64,000 nt of DNA from Marinobacter psychrophilus. GTDB taxonomy: Bacteria; Pseudomonadota; Gammaproteobacteria; Pseudomonadales; Oleiphilaceae. The notes under the pieces were generated by a model that was given only the letters and a program-made list of their open reading frames with translations, ran no database searches and was not told the DNA's origin. The first letter of the stretch is position 1. The number at the start of each line of letters is the position of its first letter. The position numbers were made by a program, and so were the translations under genes. Below are positions 1 through 8,544 of the stretch, in pieces. Location of the stretch: positions 2,418,001 to 2,482,000 of the forward strand of contig NZ_CP011494.1 of NCBI RefSeq assembly GCF_001043175.1, given 5' to 3'.

Positions 1-410
1 CGCGCAGTCAGGCCCAGGTCCAGATTGACCCAGTTATCCAGTACTTCGTAGTACAGGGTAAGGTCAAGCTGTTCCAGTTCCAGATCAGAGCGTACGTCTG
101 AGCCGTCGCTAATACCATCGAAGTCACCGCTCAAACGGCCGCGGGCAGTCTGGTCAATATTGACATAAGCCACGCGCACATTGGGCAGCAGAGGGACCGG
201 GTGTTCCAGATACAAGCTCAGCTGATTGCTGCTTTCACCGTCCAGATTGAGCTCGTCTTTGACGTCCACCGAGCCACCATTGGCTGCAACGTCACCAGAC
301 AGTTCCGAATCCCAGTAACCTATCTGAGCCCCAAGCCCGAACACGTCTGCTTGCGCCGCAGGCGCTACTAGAACGGCTGATCCGACCAAAATCGTAAATA
401 ATCTGCGCAT
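1..410 (-). CDS. Outer membrane beta-barrel protein, TIGR04219-like (3' end outside window)
   Basis: The reading frame starts at the ATG at 410 and runs off the left edge, so about 136 residues are visible. It opens with a basic, hydrophobic signal peptide (MRRLFTILVGSAVLVAPAAQ, cleavage probably just after an AxA-type site). Alternating hydrophobic/polar strands follow, with phrases such as FGLGAQIGYWDSELSG and LSLYLEHPVPLLPNVRVAY. This pattern fits the small periplasmic/outer-membrane family TIGR04219, whose function is unknown. It lies downstream of purC on the same strand, with 29 bases between. The signal peptide and beta-rich pattern are seen directly; the family name is recalled and not checked. 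Confidence 0.7.
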   Translation of the reverse strand, partial: MRRLFTILVGSAVLVAPAAQADVFGLGAQIGYWDSELSGDVAANGGSVDVKDELNLDGESSNQLSLYLEHPVPLLPNVRVAYVNIDQTARGRLSGDFDGISDGSDVRSDLELEQLDLTLYYEVLDNWVNLDLGLTA

Positions 411-439
411 AGCTGATGTTCCGTATTTTTGAACCAGTA

Positions 440-1153
440 TCAGTCGAACGACATACCCAAACGGCGGCCTACTTCTTCGTAGGTTTCAATCACGTTACCA
501 AGGCCTTGGCGAAAACGGTCTTTGTCCATTTTATTGCGGGTTTCGGCATCCCATATGCGGCAGCCATCGGGGCTGAACTCGTCGCCCAGCACAATCTGGC
601 CATGGCTACGGCCAAATTCCAGTTTGTAGTCAACCAATAGCATGCCGGCGTCTGCAAACAGGGTTTTAAGCACGTCGTTTACTTTATAGGTCAGCGTTTT
701 CATCTGTGCCAGCTCGTCAGCCTTGGCCCAGCTCAGGGTTATCGCCAGTGATTCGTTGACCATTGGGTCGTGCAATGCGTCGTTTTTCAGGAACAGCTCA
801 AAGGTGGGCGGGTTCAGCTCCAGGCCCTCTTCTACGCCAATACGGCGGCACAGGCTGCCGGCGGAGATGTTGCGAATCACACACTCGACCGGAATCATGT
901 CGAGCTTTTTCACCAGGCATTCAGTGTTTGAAAGCAAGCCTTCAAAGTGGGTAGGAATGCCCGCAGCTTCCAGCTTTTCCATAATGAAGGCGTTGAACTT
1001 GTTGTTCACCATGCCTTTGCGATTCAGCTGCTCTACTCTCTCGCCGTCAAAGGCCGAGGTGTCATCGCGGAATACCAGTACAAAACGCTCAGGATCGTCA
1101 GTGGTGTGCACCGATTTGGCCTTGCCAGCGTAGAGTTCTTCGCGCTTTTCCAT
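440..1153 (-). CDS. purC: Phosphoribosylaminoimidazole-succinocarboxamide synthase (SAICAR synthetase)
   Basis: Catalyses ATP-dependent condensation of CAIR with aspartate to SAICAR in purine synthesis; cytosolic. The 237-residue product is nearly co-linear with E. coli Pur[11 protein letters not shown] at the N-terminus (nucleotide-binding strand), [46 protein letters not shown] and [15 protein letters not shown] longer frame begins with a TTG at 1165, but GGAG lies 6 bases before the ATG at 1153. That ATG also gives the usual MEKREELY start and the usual family length. It follows bamC on the same strand with about 100 bases between. Confidence 0.97.
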   Translation of the reverse strand: MEKREELYAGKAKSVHTTDDPERFVLVFRDDTSAFDGERVEQLNRKGMVNNKFNAFIMEKLEAAGIPTHFEGLLSNTECLVKKLDMIPVECVIRNISAGSLCRRIGVEEGLELNPPTFELFLKNDALHDPMVNESLAITLSWAKADELAQMKTLTYKVNDVLKTLFADAGMLLVDYKLEFGRSHGQIVLGDEFSPDGCRIWDAETRNKMDKDRFRQGLGNVIETYEEVGRRLGMSFD

Positions 1154-1254
1154 GGGATTCTCCAAAAACAGGCCAGCCTAAGCCAGCCCGGTTATCATTA
1201 ATAAAGCCCGCGGTTACTGAAAAAGCCTGCGGCTGTTAATAACGCTCATGGCCG

Positions 1255-2385
1255 CTAATAAAGATAGTCAAACAGGCGATTTAAAAGCGCGGAAGGTGTT
1301 TGTTCACCGCCGTCATTAACGGCGGTTTCCGCACTAACCTGCACCGTCTGTTCGCCGCGGGTAACGTTCACCGTATGGGTGTGGCGCGGAACTTCGTTAT
1401 CGCTAAACCAGCTGAACCAGTTGAACCAGCCCGACTCGCGCTCGTCGGCGCTGCGATAGTCTACCTGCAGCCAGCCTGCACTGCGGTTCAGGTCTATGAC
1501 GGTCATATCGGATTCTTTTAATGCGCGGCTGACTTCCGCCCAGGCGCGACCGTAATCGAGCTGCATTTCGATGGCACTGGCTTGCTCGTTTTTGGATATC
1601 AGTTTTACCAAGGGTTTGCTGGTCATACCCGAAGCCGCACGCGAGAAAGATTTTTTCTCTTCCCCGGCTTTCAAAAACTCGCCCATATCGGCCAGAACCC
1701 GTTTTTGCAGTTCCAGGTCAGCGGAGTCTGGAGCAAGGGTGGTATCCCAGTTCAGCAAAGCCTCGGGCTGATCAGCTACCTCTATATTGCGCACCTGAAT
1801 TTCCGTGGATTTACGGCGAACACCGGGTGCAATGCGTACCTGCAGTAGTACTTTGGGTTCGCTTGCGCTGGCTTCACCCTCAAGCTGCACCAGTTCACGA
1901 GCGCGAAGACTGAAGTTCACCAATTCGCTCTGCTGCAAGCCAAGCAGCGGACTGTCGAACGCAACGCCCAGGCGTCGGTCAGACATATACGCGGTGACTG
2001 CGGGCCACAAGCGACCTGGAACGTCGTTCACCAACAGCCAGGCGCGGCCGTCTAGCGTTTCTACCGCATAATTCTGATCCAGAATTTCAGAGGTCATGTC
2101 CGGCGGCGTTGGAATGCCGTCCGGGTAAAATTTGCCCGCGTTAGCCAGGTTAATATCACGCACTGGCATAATCTGGCGGAAGCGGGATTCGTCGGCACTT
2201 GCGGGCAGCTCAATGGTTTCACCCTCAGGCGCACTGACGTAATCCGCGGAACGGTCCGACAACACACCGCAGCCTCCCAAGCCTGCCAACAGTGCAAAGC
2301 CGGCGGCGGTGGCCAGGGGTTTACAGGCCACGGTCTTAAAAGACGCGGTGCACCTTAAATAACGGGTTCTGGAGAGAACCTGCAT
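1255..2385 (-). CDS. bamC: Outer membrane protein assembly factor BamC (NlpB)
   Basis: Lipoprotein subunit of the BAM complex, which folds beta-barrel proteins into the outer membrane. The precursor has a signal peptide ending in a lipobox (LAGLGGC), then the unstructured BamC N-terminal stretch that contacts BamD (PEGETIELPASADESRFRQI-type), and two helix-grip domains in the C-terminal two thirds. The sequence FNWFSWFSDNE sits in the last domain. The start was set at 2385: GGAG lies 8 bases upstream, and the longer frame from 2418 has no good ribosome site and would overlap the dapA end. It lies directly downstream of dapA, a common arrangement. About 376 residues, close to the family norm. 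Confidence 0.93.
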   Translation of the reverse strand: MQVLSRTRYLRCTASFKTVACKPLATAAGFALLAGLGGCGVLSDRSADYVSAPEGETIELPASADESRFRQIMPVRDINLANAGKFYPDGIPTPPDMTSEILDQNYAVETLDGRAWLLVNDVPGRLWPAVTAYMSDRRLGVAFDSPLLGLQQSELVNFSLRARELVQLEGEASASEPKVLLQVRIAPGVRRKSTEIQVRNIEVADQPEALLNWDTTLAPDSADLELQKRVLADMGEFLKAGEEKKSFSRAASGMTSKPLVKLISKNEQASAIEMQLDYGRAWAEVSRALKESDMTVIDLNRSAGWLQVDYRSADERESGWFNWFSWFSDNEVPRHTHTVNVTRGEQTVQVSAETAVNDGGEQTPSALLNRLFDYLY

Positions 2386-2420
2386 GGACTTACTCCGGTA
2401 TTGGAACGGGTTCAGCACGC

Positions 2421-3299
2421 TCAGAGTACGCCTGAGGCTTTCAGGGCATCTTCCACTTCGCCATGGAATGGTTCGCTGAGTACAGTCAGTGGCAAGCGCA
2501 AGCCGTCACCGATCATACCCATGCGTTGCAACGCCCATTTTACCGGAATCGGATTGGCTTCCAGGAACAGTTTGCGATTCAGGGGCATCAGCAGTTCGTT
2601 CAGACGTTCGGCTTCTTCACGATTGCCCGCAACGGCAGCCGTGCACAACTCGGCCATGGCCCGGGGGGCAACGTTGGCCGTTACCGATACGTTGCCTTTG
2701 GCGCCGGCCAGCATCAGTTCCATGGCGGTTGCGTCGTCACCCGAATAAACGTCCAAACGGCCTTCTACCGCTTGAATTAACTCAGCGCCGCGGGGAACAT
2801 TGCCGGTGGCATCTTTAATGGCGATGATGTTGGGAATATCGGCTAGGCGAACCACAGTTTCGTTCAGCATGTCGCAGGCGGTGCGGCCAGGGACGTTGTA
2901 AAGCATTTGCTTCATCATCGGGACGGCTTCGGCGATGGTGCGGAAATGCTGGTACAGGCCTTCTTGGGTTGGCTTATTGTAATAAGGCACCACTAACAGG
3001 CAGGCATCGGCTCCCAGCTTGTGGGCCGCAGACGTAAGCGCAATGGCTTCGCGGGTACTGTTGCCACCGGTTCCGGCAATTACCGGAATGCGACCATTCA
3101 CCCGTTTGATGATGTGGCCGATGGTTTTACAGTGCTCTTCCGGGTCCAGAGTCGCAGACTCGCCGGTTGTGCCCACGGCAACGATGCCATGAGTGCCATT
3201 TTCAATGTGAAAGTCCACCAGTTTGTCCAGGTGCTCCCAATGAATGTCTCCATTTGGGTGCATAGGTGTGACCAGTGCGACAAGGCTACCCGTAATCAT
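2421..3299 (-). CDS. dapA: 4-hydroxy-tetrahydrodipicolinate synthase
   Basis: Condenses pyruvate with aspartate semialdehyde, the first committed step to diaminopimelate and lysine; cytosolic tetramer. Motifs seen in the 292-residue TIM barrel: GTTGESATL near residue 43 (substrate-binding Thr pair), VPYYNKPTQEG, YNVPGRT near 134 (catalytic Tyr), IAIKDATGN near 160 (Schiff-base Lys) and YSGDDATAMELMLAGAKG. GGAG lies about 5 bases before the ATG. It reads toward bamC with 35 bases between and is divergent from bcp. In Pseudomonas a gcvR gene lies at this junction; none is present here. Confidence 0.97.
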   Translation of the reverse strand: MITGSLVALVTPMHPNGDIHWEHLDKLVDFHIENGTHGIVAVGTTGESATLDPEEHCKTIGHIIKRVNGRIPVIAGTGGNSTREAIALTSAAHKLGADACLLVVPYYNKPTQEGLYQHFRTIAEAVPMMKQMLYNVPGRTACDMLNETVVRLADIPNIIAIKDATGNVPRGAELIQAVEGRLDVYSGDDATAMELMLAGAKGNVSVTANVAPRAMAELCTAAVAGNREEAERLNELLMPLNRKLFLEANPIPVKWALQRMGMIGDGLRLPLTVLSEPFHGEVEDALKASGVL

Positions 3300-3373
3300 A
3301 AAAGCTCCGTCCGAATAAAACCGTTATGTTAATGTTGGCTACGAACTGACACAAGGGAATTAAAGGAGATGTC

Positions 3374-3841
3374 ATGCCATCCGTAGAACTGAACAAAACC
3401 ATACCTGACTTTGAAGCGGCTGCTACCGGCGACCAGACGGTTCGCCTGGCCGATTTACGCGGCCGCAATGTGGTGATCTATTTTTACCCGAAAGACGACA
3501 CCCCCGGCTGTACCACCGAGAGCCAGGACTTCCGCGACAACATGCAAGCCTTCACCGAACATGACACCGAGATTTTTGGCGTGTCCCGCGATGGCTTGAA
3601 ATCCCACGACAATTTTCGTGGCAAGTTCGAACTGCCGTTTCACCTGATTTCCGACAAAGACGAAAAGCTCTGTGCTTTGTTCGACGTCATCAAGCTGAAA
3701 AAACTCTACGGCAAAGAATACATGGGTATTGACCGCAGCACCTTTCTGATCGACGCCAAAGGCGTACTTCGCCACGAATGGCGCGGCGTAAAAGTGCCGG
3801 GCCATGTCGATGAGGTGCTCACCGCAGTCAAAGCTCTGTAG
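3374..3841 (+). CDS. bcp: Thioredoxin-dependent peroxiredoxin, Bcp/PrxQ type
   Basis: Reduces hydrogen and organic peroxides in the cytosol using thioredoxin. The 155-residue protein has the AhpC/TSA fold with the peroxidatic motif DDTPGCTTES; the peroxidatic Cys is residue 46. E. coli Bcp carries a resolving Cys five residues further on, but here that position is Gln. The only other Cys is in DEKLCALFDV, so the resolving mechanism probably differs (intermolecular or 1-Cys type). AAAGGAG lies 6 bases upstream of the ATG. It is divergent from dapA and convergent with perM. Confidence 0.94.
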   Translation: MPSVELNKTIPDFEAAATGDQTVRLADLRGRNVVIYFYPKDDTPGCTTESQDFRDNMQAFTEHDTEIFGVSRDGLKSHDNFRGKFELPFHLISDKDEKLCALFDVIKLKKLYGKEYMGIDRSTFLIDAKGVLRHEWRGVKVPGHVDEVLTAVKAL

Positions 3842-3854
3842 TCGTTATCTGCCG

Positions 3855-4928
3855 TTAGCGATTGGTCGGTGCCGGAGGTAACTCTCTCACCGGCCAGGCG
3901 GCCACTACCGCTTTTAGCATTGTGGCCAGCGGGATGGCAAAAAATACGCCCCAGAGCCCCCAGATCCCACCGAAAAACAGAACCGCGACAATGATGGCCA
4001 CCGGGTGCAGGTTGTTTACTTCAGAAAACAGCACCGGCACTAACACGTTACCGTCCAAAGCCTGAATGACACCGTAGGCCACCATTATCCAGATAAACTG
4101 GCTACCCCAGCCAAAAGCAAACAAGCCGATAATAGCCACTGGCACCGTGACAACGGCGGCGCCAATATAAGGAATGACCACGCTCAGACCCACCAGCAAA
4201 GACAGCAAGGCGGCGTAAGGCATACCCAAAATCTTGAAGGCTATATAGGTGGTGGTTCCAACAATCAGGATCTCGAGGGCTTTACCACGCACGTAGTTAG
4301 CGCACTGGAGATTCACTTCATGCCAGATTTTGCGCATGGTTGCACGCTGCGGTGGCAACATGCGAGCAATAGAATCCAACAGAACGTCGCGGTCTTTCAG
4401 GAAGAAAAACACCAGTATGGGCACCAGAACAGCGTATATCAGCAGCGCCAACAGGTCCGGAATGCTGGACAGTGATGCTGTCACCAACCACTGGGTAGCC
4501 TGCCCGACTTCGGTCGACACCTGCTGGTAAATAGTCGCTACGGCATCCAGCGACACCAACTGCGGGTAGCGCTCGGGTAAGAGTTCCAGATAGGACTGTA
4601 ATTCACCGATAATGCGCGGGGTTTCTCGGGCCAGATTGGACAACTGGGTCCACACCAGCGGCATAAGGCCGAAAATGGCGCCGGCCAAAATGCCGAGAAA
4701 CAGCAAGAACACAATCAGGATAGCCAGCGGTTCCGGCACTTTCCAAGCCAACATCTTGGTCACCAGACCCTGAAGAATAAAGGCAACGATCAGCGAAGCA
4801 ATGGCCGGGGCCAGCATAGCGCCAAACCAGATGACGAACATAGTGCCGATAATCAGCATCAGCCCAAGAATGACGGCTTCTTCATCTGAAAAGTATTTGT
4901 GAGCAAATCCTCGTAATATTCTAACCAT
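3855..4928 (-). CDS. perM: AI-2E family transporter / PerM-like permease
   Basis: A 357-residue polytopic membrane protein with about eight hydrophobic segments, including MLIIGTMFVIWFGAMLAPAI near the N-terminus and AIIVAVLFFGGIWGLWGVFF near the C-terminus. The family signature region IGAAVVTVPVAI-x-LFAFG is present. Family members range from the autoinducer-2 exporter TqsA to Na+/H+ antiporters, so the substrate cannot be assigned. Its ATG overlaps the tusA stop by one base (TAATG), so the two are translationally coupled. The tusA-perM pair is conserved in Pseudomonas relatives. Confidence 0.85.
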   Translation of the reverse strand: MVRILRGFAHKYFSDEEAVILGLMLIIGTMFVIWFGAMLAPAIASLIVAFILQGLVTKMLAWKVPEPLAILIVFLLFLGILAGAIFGLMPLVWTQLSNLARETPRIIGELQSYLELLPERYPQLVSLDAVATIYQQVSTEVGQATQWLVTASLSSIPDLLALLIYAVLVPILVFFFLKDRDVLLDSIARMLPPQRATMRKIWHEVNLQCANYVRGKALEILIVGTTTYIAFKILGMPYAALLSLLVGLSVVIPYIGAAVVTVPVAIIGLFAFGWGSQFIWIMVAYGVIQALDGNVLVPVLFSEVNNLHPVAIIVAVLFFGGIWGLWGVFFAIPLATMLKAVVAAWPVRELPPAPTNR

Positions 4929-5173
4929 TACCGGCTCTGCCTTACTGAATCGCCGCAGCGGATAACAAAACGGTACTGGCTGCCGTCAACGGCAGATTCC
5001 ACCAGCTGATGGGCAGACAAGGCAATAAACGCCGGAATGTCTCTGGCTGAACCAGGATCTGTAGCAACCACTTCCAGCTGTTCGCCGGGGGCCATGGTGT
5101 TCAGTTCGAGTTTGGTTTTTAGCAGAGGCATCGGACATTGCAGGCCCGATACATCCAGAGTTCGATCAGCCAT
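4928..5173 (-). CDS. tusA: Sulfur carrier protein TusA (SirA-like)
   Basis: An 81-residue small sulfur-transfer protein. The family hallmark CPxP lies at residues 13-16 (GLQCPMPLL); its Cys carries the persulfide passed from IscS toward tRNA 2-thiouridine and, in some species, molybdenum cofactor assembly. The length equals that of E. coli TusA (81). It is the first gene of a two-gene unit with perM and diverges from bepA across 127 bases. Confidence 0.92.
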   Translation of the reverse strand: MADRTLDVSGLQCPMPLLKTKLELNTMAPGEQLEVVATDPGSARDIPAFIALSAHQLVESAVDGSQYRFVIRCGDSVRQSR

Positions 5174-5300
5174 GTTAAACGTTAACCCGTAACAGCGTTT
5201 GATTAATGAGCCGGCATTATGCCGCCAGTGTTATTGTATTGCATTACAATCATTGGTTATGTGACGCTCAGGATATTCCGACACAGGATAGACCCAGAAC

Positions 5301-6815
5301 ATGAACAGCCTGAATGGCCACCTTCGCTTCAATACCCTGCTTTGTGCGCTGCTGGCACTGACGTTAACCGCCATAAGTGTCAGTACAGGCGCTGCTGCCC
5401 AAGGACAGGGTAGCACGCTGCCCACCATTGGCGGCACCGGTGGCGGCCTGATTGCAGGCCAGCAGGAAGCCGATATCGGCCGCCAGGTCCTGGTGTCACT
5501 GCGACGCTTTGCTCCACAGATTACTGACCCTTTGGTGTATGACTACCTGAGCTCCATTCTTTACCGCCTGGTGCCAGCGGCGCCGCTACAGAACCGTGAC
5601 CTGACGCTGGCGCTGATTGACGACCCTGCCATCAATGCTTTTGCGGTGCCCGGCGGCATTGTGGGGGTAAACGGCGGTCTGTTTCTGTTTGCCCGCACCG
5701 AACAACAGTTTGCATCGGTGCTGGCCCACGAGCTGGCCCACCTTAGCCAACGCCATTTTGCCCGCCGCCTGGAACAGCAGCAAGCCAGCACCCCACTGAC
5801 CATCGCCGGCCTGATTGCCGGTATTGTACTAACCGCTGTGACCCAGTCTGACATTGGCATTGCCGCCATTGTCGGTACTCAGGCCCTGGCGATTCAGAAC
5901 ATGCTGGAATACAGCCGCGCCAATGAGCAGGAAGCGGACCGAGTCGGGCTGGACATTCTTGCCAATGCCGGGCTAGACCCGCGGGGAATGCCGGAAATGT
6001 TTGAAATTATGACGCGGCAAAACCGCTTGCAAGGCAACCGCGTGCCAGAGTACCTGTCTACCCATCCGCTAACCCAAAGCCGGGTTGCTGACACTCAGAA
6101 CCGCGCAGAACAATACCCGTTAAAGCACATCGAAGACAGCCCGGAATACCATCTGATACGGGCCCGCCTGCAGGTGCATTATGCGGTCTCTGCGGCAGCT
6201 GCTATTGACAGTTTCAGGGCGGCTCTCAACGAATCAAAAATTGCCGGCTCTGGCAACAGCCTCGGCAGCAACGCCAGCAATACGGCCATTCGCTATGGGC
6301 TGGCGGTGGCTTATATTAAAGATGGTCAATACCCTGAGGCCGAGACTCTGCTTAATCAGCTATTGCTGGCCAATCCAGGGCGCATTACTTTTCAGGTGAC
6401 CCTGGCACAAAGCTTGATTGCCGCCAGGCGCCTGACCGAAGCTCGGGCGCTGCTGGTGCGGGCGTTGGCCCGCAACCCGGGCAACTACCCGATTACCCAC
6501 ACGCTGGCACAGCTGGAACTGGCCTCGGATAACGGCGCAGCGGCGGCGGAACTGCTGTCGCAGCTGGCTCGCAAAAAACCGCAACAGGAACACTTGTGGT
6601 TTAAGCTGGCAGAAGCCGAAGGCATGGCGCGCAATATTGTGGGAGTGCACAGGGCAAGGGCGGAATACGATGCATTAATGGGCGACCTGGAATCGGCCCA
6701 GCGCCAATTACGCCAAGCCCAGGAAAAACTGACAGCCGGCTCGCCCATGCGCCAGATTGTCACCGAACGCCTGAGCGCCATTTCGGCCGAGCTTAATGTT
6801 CGGCGTAATGGCTGA
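5301..6815 (+). CDS. bepA: Beta-barrel assembly-enhancing protease BepA (M48 family, TPR)
   Basis: Periplasmic zinc metalloprotease and chaperone that helps assemble or degrade outer-membrane proteins such as LptD. The 504-residue precursor has an N-terminal signal sequence (hydrophobic to about residue 30). The M48 core has HELAH at 143-147 (zinc ligands and catalytic Glu) and the third ligand in NEQEAD near 211. A C-terminal array of tetratricopeptide repeats spans about 300-480 (ALAYIKDGQYPEAETLLNQL-type units). Length and domain order match the family. It converges on nadA, as in Pseudomonas. Confidence 0.94.
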   Translation: MNSLNGHLRFNTLLCALLALTLTAISVSTGAAAQGQGSTLPTIGGTGGGLIAGQQEADIGRQVLVSLRRFAPQITDPLVYDYLSSILYRLVPAAPLQNRDLTLALIDDPAINAFAVPGGIVGVNGGLFLFARTEQQFASVLAHELAHLSQRHFARRLEQQQASTPLTIAGLIAGIVLTAVTQSDIGIAAIVGTQALAIQNMLEYSRANEQEADRVGLDILANAGLDPRGMPEMFEIMTRQNRLQGNRVPEYLSTHPLTQSRVADTQNRAEQYPLKHIEDSPEYHLIRARLQVHYAVSAAAAIDSFRAALNESKIAGSGNSLGSNASNTAIRYGLAVAYIKDGQYPEAETLLNQLLLANPGRITFQVTLAQSLIAARRLTEARALLVRALARNPGNYPITHTLAQLELASDNGAAAAELLSQLARKKPQQEHLWFKLAEAEGMARNIVGVHRARAEYDALMGDLESAQRQLRQAQEKLTAGSPMRQIVTERLSAISAELNVRRNG

Positions 6816-6873
6816 TAGAGAGAACTCCCGCCACCGCAGCAAAAACCCGCAGGGGGCCTGAGGTCAAACCCTG

Positions 6874-7950
6874 TCAGGCGTTGCCGACGGCCTTCAAATT
6901 CATATTGGCTGTAAAATCCAGCATGCGCTGTAAAGGCCGCAGAGCGTCTTCACGCAGGGCTTCGTCTACCATCACTTCCTGATTGCTGGTCTGGCCCTTT
7001 GGCGCCTCCAGCACGGCCAGCAAGTTTTCTAGCCCATTCATAGCCATCCACGGGCACTGGGCGCAGCTGCGACAGGTCGCACCGTTACCGGCGGTGGGCG
7101 CTTCAATCAGGATTTTGTTAGGCGCCAGCTGCTGCATTTTATAAAAAATGCCGTTGTCGGTCGCCACAATAAAGCGTTCATTCGGCAAGTTTTGTACGGC
7201 GTTGATCAGCTGTGAGGTAGACCCTACAACGTCGGCCAATTCCACTACCGCATCCGGTGATTCCGGGTGTACCAATACGGCAGCATCGGGGTAAAGCGCC
7301 TTCAGATCTTCCAGGCCCCGGTGCTTGAACTCTTCGTGCACAATGCAGGAGCCGTTCCACAGCAGCATATCGGCGCCGGTGGTTTTCTGCACCCAATGGC
7401 CCAGGTGTTTGTCTGGCGCCCACAGGATTTTTTCACCGCGGGCGTCCAGCAATTCGACAATGGCTTGGGCGCAGCTTGAGGTGACTACCCAATCGGCGCG
7501 GGCTTTAACCGCCGCCGAGGTGTTGGCGTACACCACCACAGTGCGGTCTGGATGTTCATCGCAGAAAGCTGAAAACTCATCCACCGGGCAACCGACATCT
7601 AGCGAGCAGGTGGCCTCAAGGGTAGGCATTAAAACGGTTTTTTCCGGATTCAGGATTTTAGCGGTTTCGCCCATAAAACGAACGCCGGCTACCACCACGG
7701 TAGACGCGGGATGTTGATTGCCAAATCGGGCCATTTCCAGGGAATCGGCTACACAGCCACCGCTTTCTTCAGCCAAGCGCTGAATGTCTGGGTCGGTGTA
7801 ATAGTGCGCCACCAGAACAGCGTTTTTTTCCTTTAGAGCAGCCTTGATGCGAGCTTCAAGCCGCGTTTTTTCTTTAGCGCTGAGGAGCTTGGGCTCCGCG
7901 GCGTGGGCCAGGTATTCCTGAACACGGATACGGTCTTCAGCTTTCGTCAT
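6874..7950 (-). CDS. nadA: Quinolinate synthase (4Fe-4S)
   Basis: Condenses iminoaspartate with dihydroxyacetone phosphate to quinolinate in de novo NAD synthesis. The 358-residue protein shows [18 protein letters not shown] near residue 43, the cluster Cys in ATCSLDVGC, a second in [11 protein letters not shown], and a third in the C-terminal [13 protein letters not shown]. These agree with the three cluster-binding cysteines of NadA. Length and motif order match E. coli NadA. It is a single gene, convergent with bepA. Confidence 0.96.
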   Translation of the reverse strand: MTKAEDRIRVQEYLAHAAEPKLLSAKEKTRLEARIKAALKEKNAVLVAHYYTDPDIQRLAEESGGCVADSLEMARFGNQHPASTVVVAGVRFMGETAKILNPEKTVLMPTLEATCSLDVGCPVDEFSAFCDEHPDRTVVVYANTSAAVKARADWVVTSSCAQAIVELLDARGEKILWAPDKHLGHWVQKTTGADMLLWNGSCIVHEEFKHRGLEDLKALYPDAAVLVHPESPDAVVELADVVGSTSQLINAVQNLPNERFIVATDNGIFYKMQQLAPNKILIEAPTAGNGATCRSCAQCPWMAMNGLENLLAVLEAPKGQTSNQEVMVDEALREDALRPLQRMLDFTANMNLKAVGNA

Positions 7951-8107
7951 GTACGGCTTCTCTCAATTGCTTTCTGGCAGTAACCTTCGGCAACCGAGTA
8001 TATCATTTCAAACTCCGGTGTATCGCCTGGCAGCAGGGCAAAAAACGACGGAAAACACGTGAAGACGCCGGGCGTGATGAGTCAGAGGTGAAAAAAGAGA
8101 AAAAAAG

Positions 8108-8138
8108 ACAAAAAAAGATCTGCTTTGCAGCAGATCTT
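8108..8138 (-). terminator. Intrinsic terminator of the tRNA-Lys unit
   Basis: On the minus strand a perfect 10-bp stem (AAGATCTGCT / AGCAGATCTT) with a GCAA tetraloop at 8115-8138 is followed by a T-rich run. It begins 6 bases past the CCA end of the distal tRNA-Lys gene, exactly where a Rho-independent terminator is expected. Confidence 0.9.
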
Positions 8139-8144
8139 GAATAA

Positions 8145-8220
8145 TGGTGGGTCGTGATGGATTCGAACCATCGACCAATTGGTTAAAAGCCAACTGCTCT
8201 ACCAACTGAGCTAACGACCC
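8145..8220 (-). tRNA. tRNA-Lys(UUU), copy 2
   Basis: A 76-base cloverleaf on the minus strand starts GGGTCGTTAGCTCAG and ends with an encoded CCA. Acceptor 5' GGGTCGT pairs with 3' ACGACCC. The anticodon loop CTTTTAA carries TTT, and the T-loop GGTTCGAATCC is canonical. It is identical, base for base, to the copy at 8385-8460 and is followed at once by an intrinsic terminator. Confidence 0.97.
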
Positions 8221-8384
8221 TAAATTGCTCACTGAATAACAAACAGCCTGTTGGTCGGCGTGCTTGCGTGTTGGAACTGCTTTAAACCACCGCAGCACTG
8301 CAACACTTCAGTGCTTACCATCGAGAATCTCTATAACCGCAATCTGTACTAACACACTGCGCTTGCAAGACCCTGACGGATGTT

Positions 8385-8460
8385 TGGTGGGTCGTGATGG
8401 ATTCGAACCATCGACCAATTGGTTAAAAGCCAACTGCTCTACCAACTGAGCTAACGACCC
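8385..8460 (-). tRNA. tRNA-Lys(UUU), copy 1
   Basis: A 76-base minus-strand tRNA with encoded CCA, the same sequence as 8145-8220. The 164-base spacer between the copies holds no recognisable gene. A promoter with a GC-rich discriminator lies just upstream, and the only terminator follows the second copy, so both are probably made from one precursor. Confidence 0.97.
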
Positions 8461-8474
8461 CGAGCGAGGCGCAC

Positions 8475-8502
8475 ATATTAATGATTTTTCAGGCGTGATC
8501 AA
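8475..8502 (-). promoter_or_regulatory. Predicted sigma-70 promoter of the tRNA-Lys pair
   Basis: On the minus strand, TTGATC (-35, 8497-8502) and TAATAT (-10, 8475-8480) are separated by 16 bases. They are followed by a GC-rich stretch (GTGCGCCTCG) before the tRNA. Such a discriminator is typical of stable-RNA promoters under stringent control. Inferred by eye from consensus. Confidence 0.5.
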
Positions 8503-8544
8503 CCCCTTGCGCCCGTTTTTTTCATTTTTTCCAAACACTGAGCT

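Noticed and set aside
1154..1254. Terminator-like GC hairpin between bamC and purC
   Set aside because: Only a 4-bp stem (AGCC/GGCT) precedes the T run, too weak to call, and purC is expected to be readable from upstream.
8008..8538. Minus-strand frames of 76-96 codons spanning the tRNA-Lys genes
   Set aside because: They share the same peptide only because the two tRNA genes are identical; the frames are translations of tRNA.
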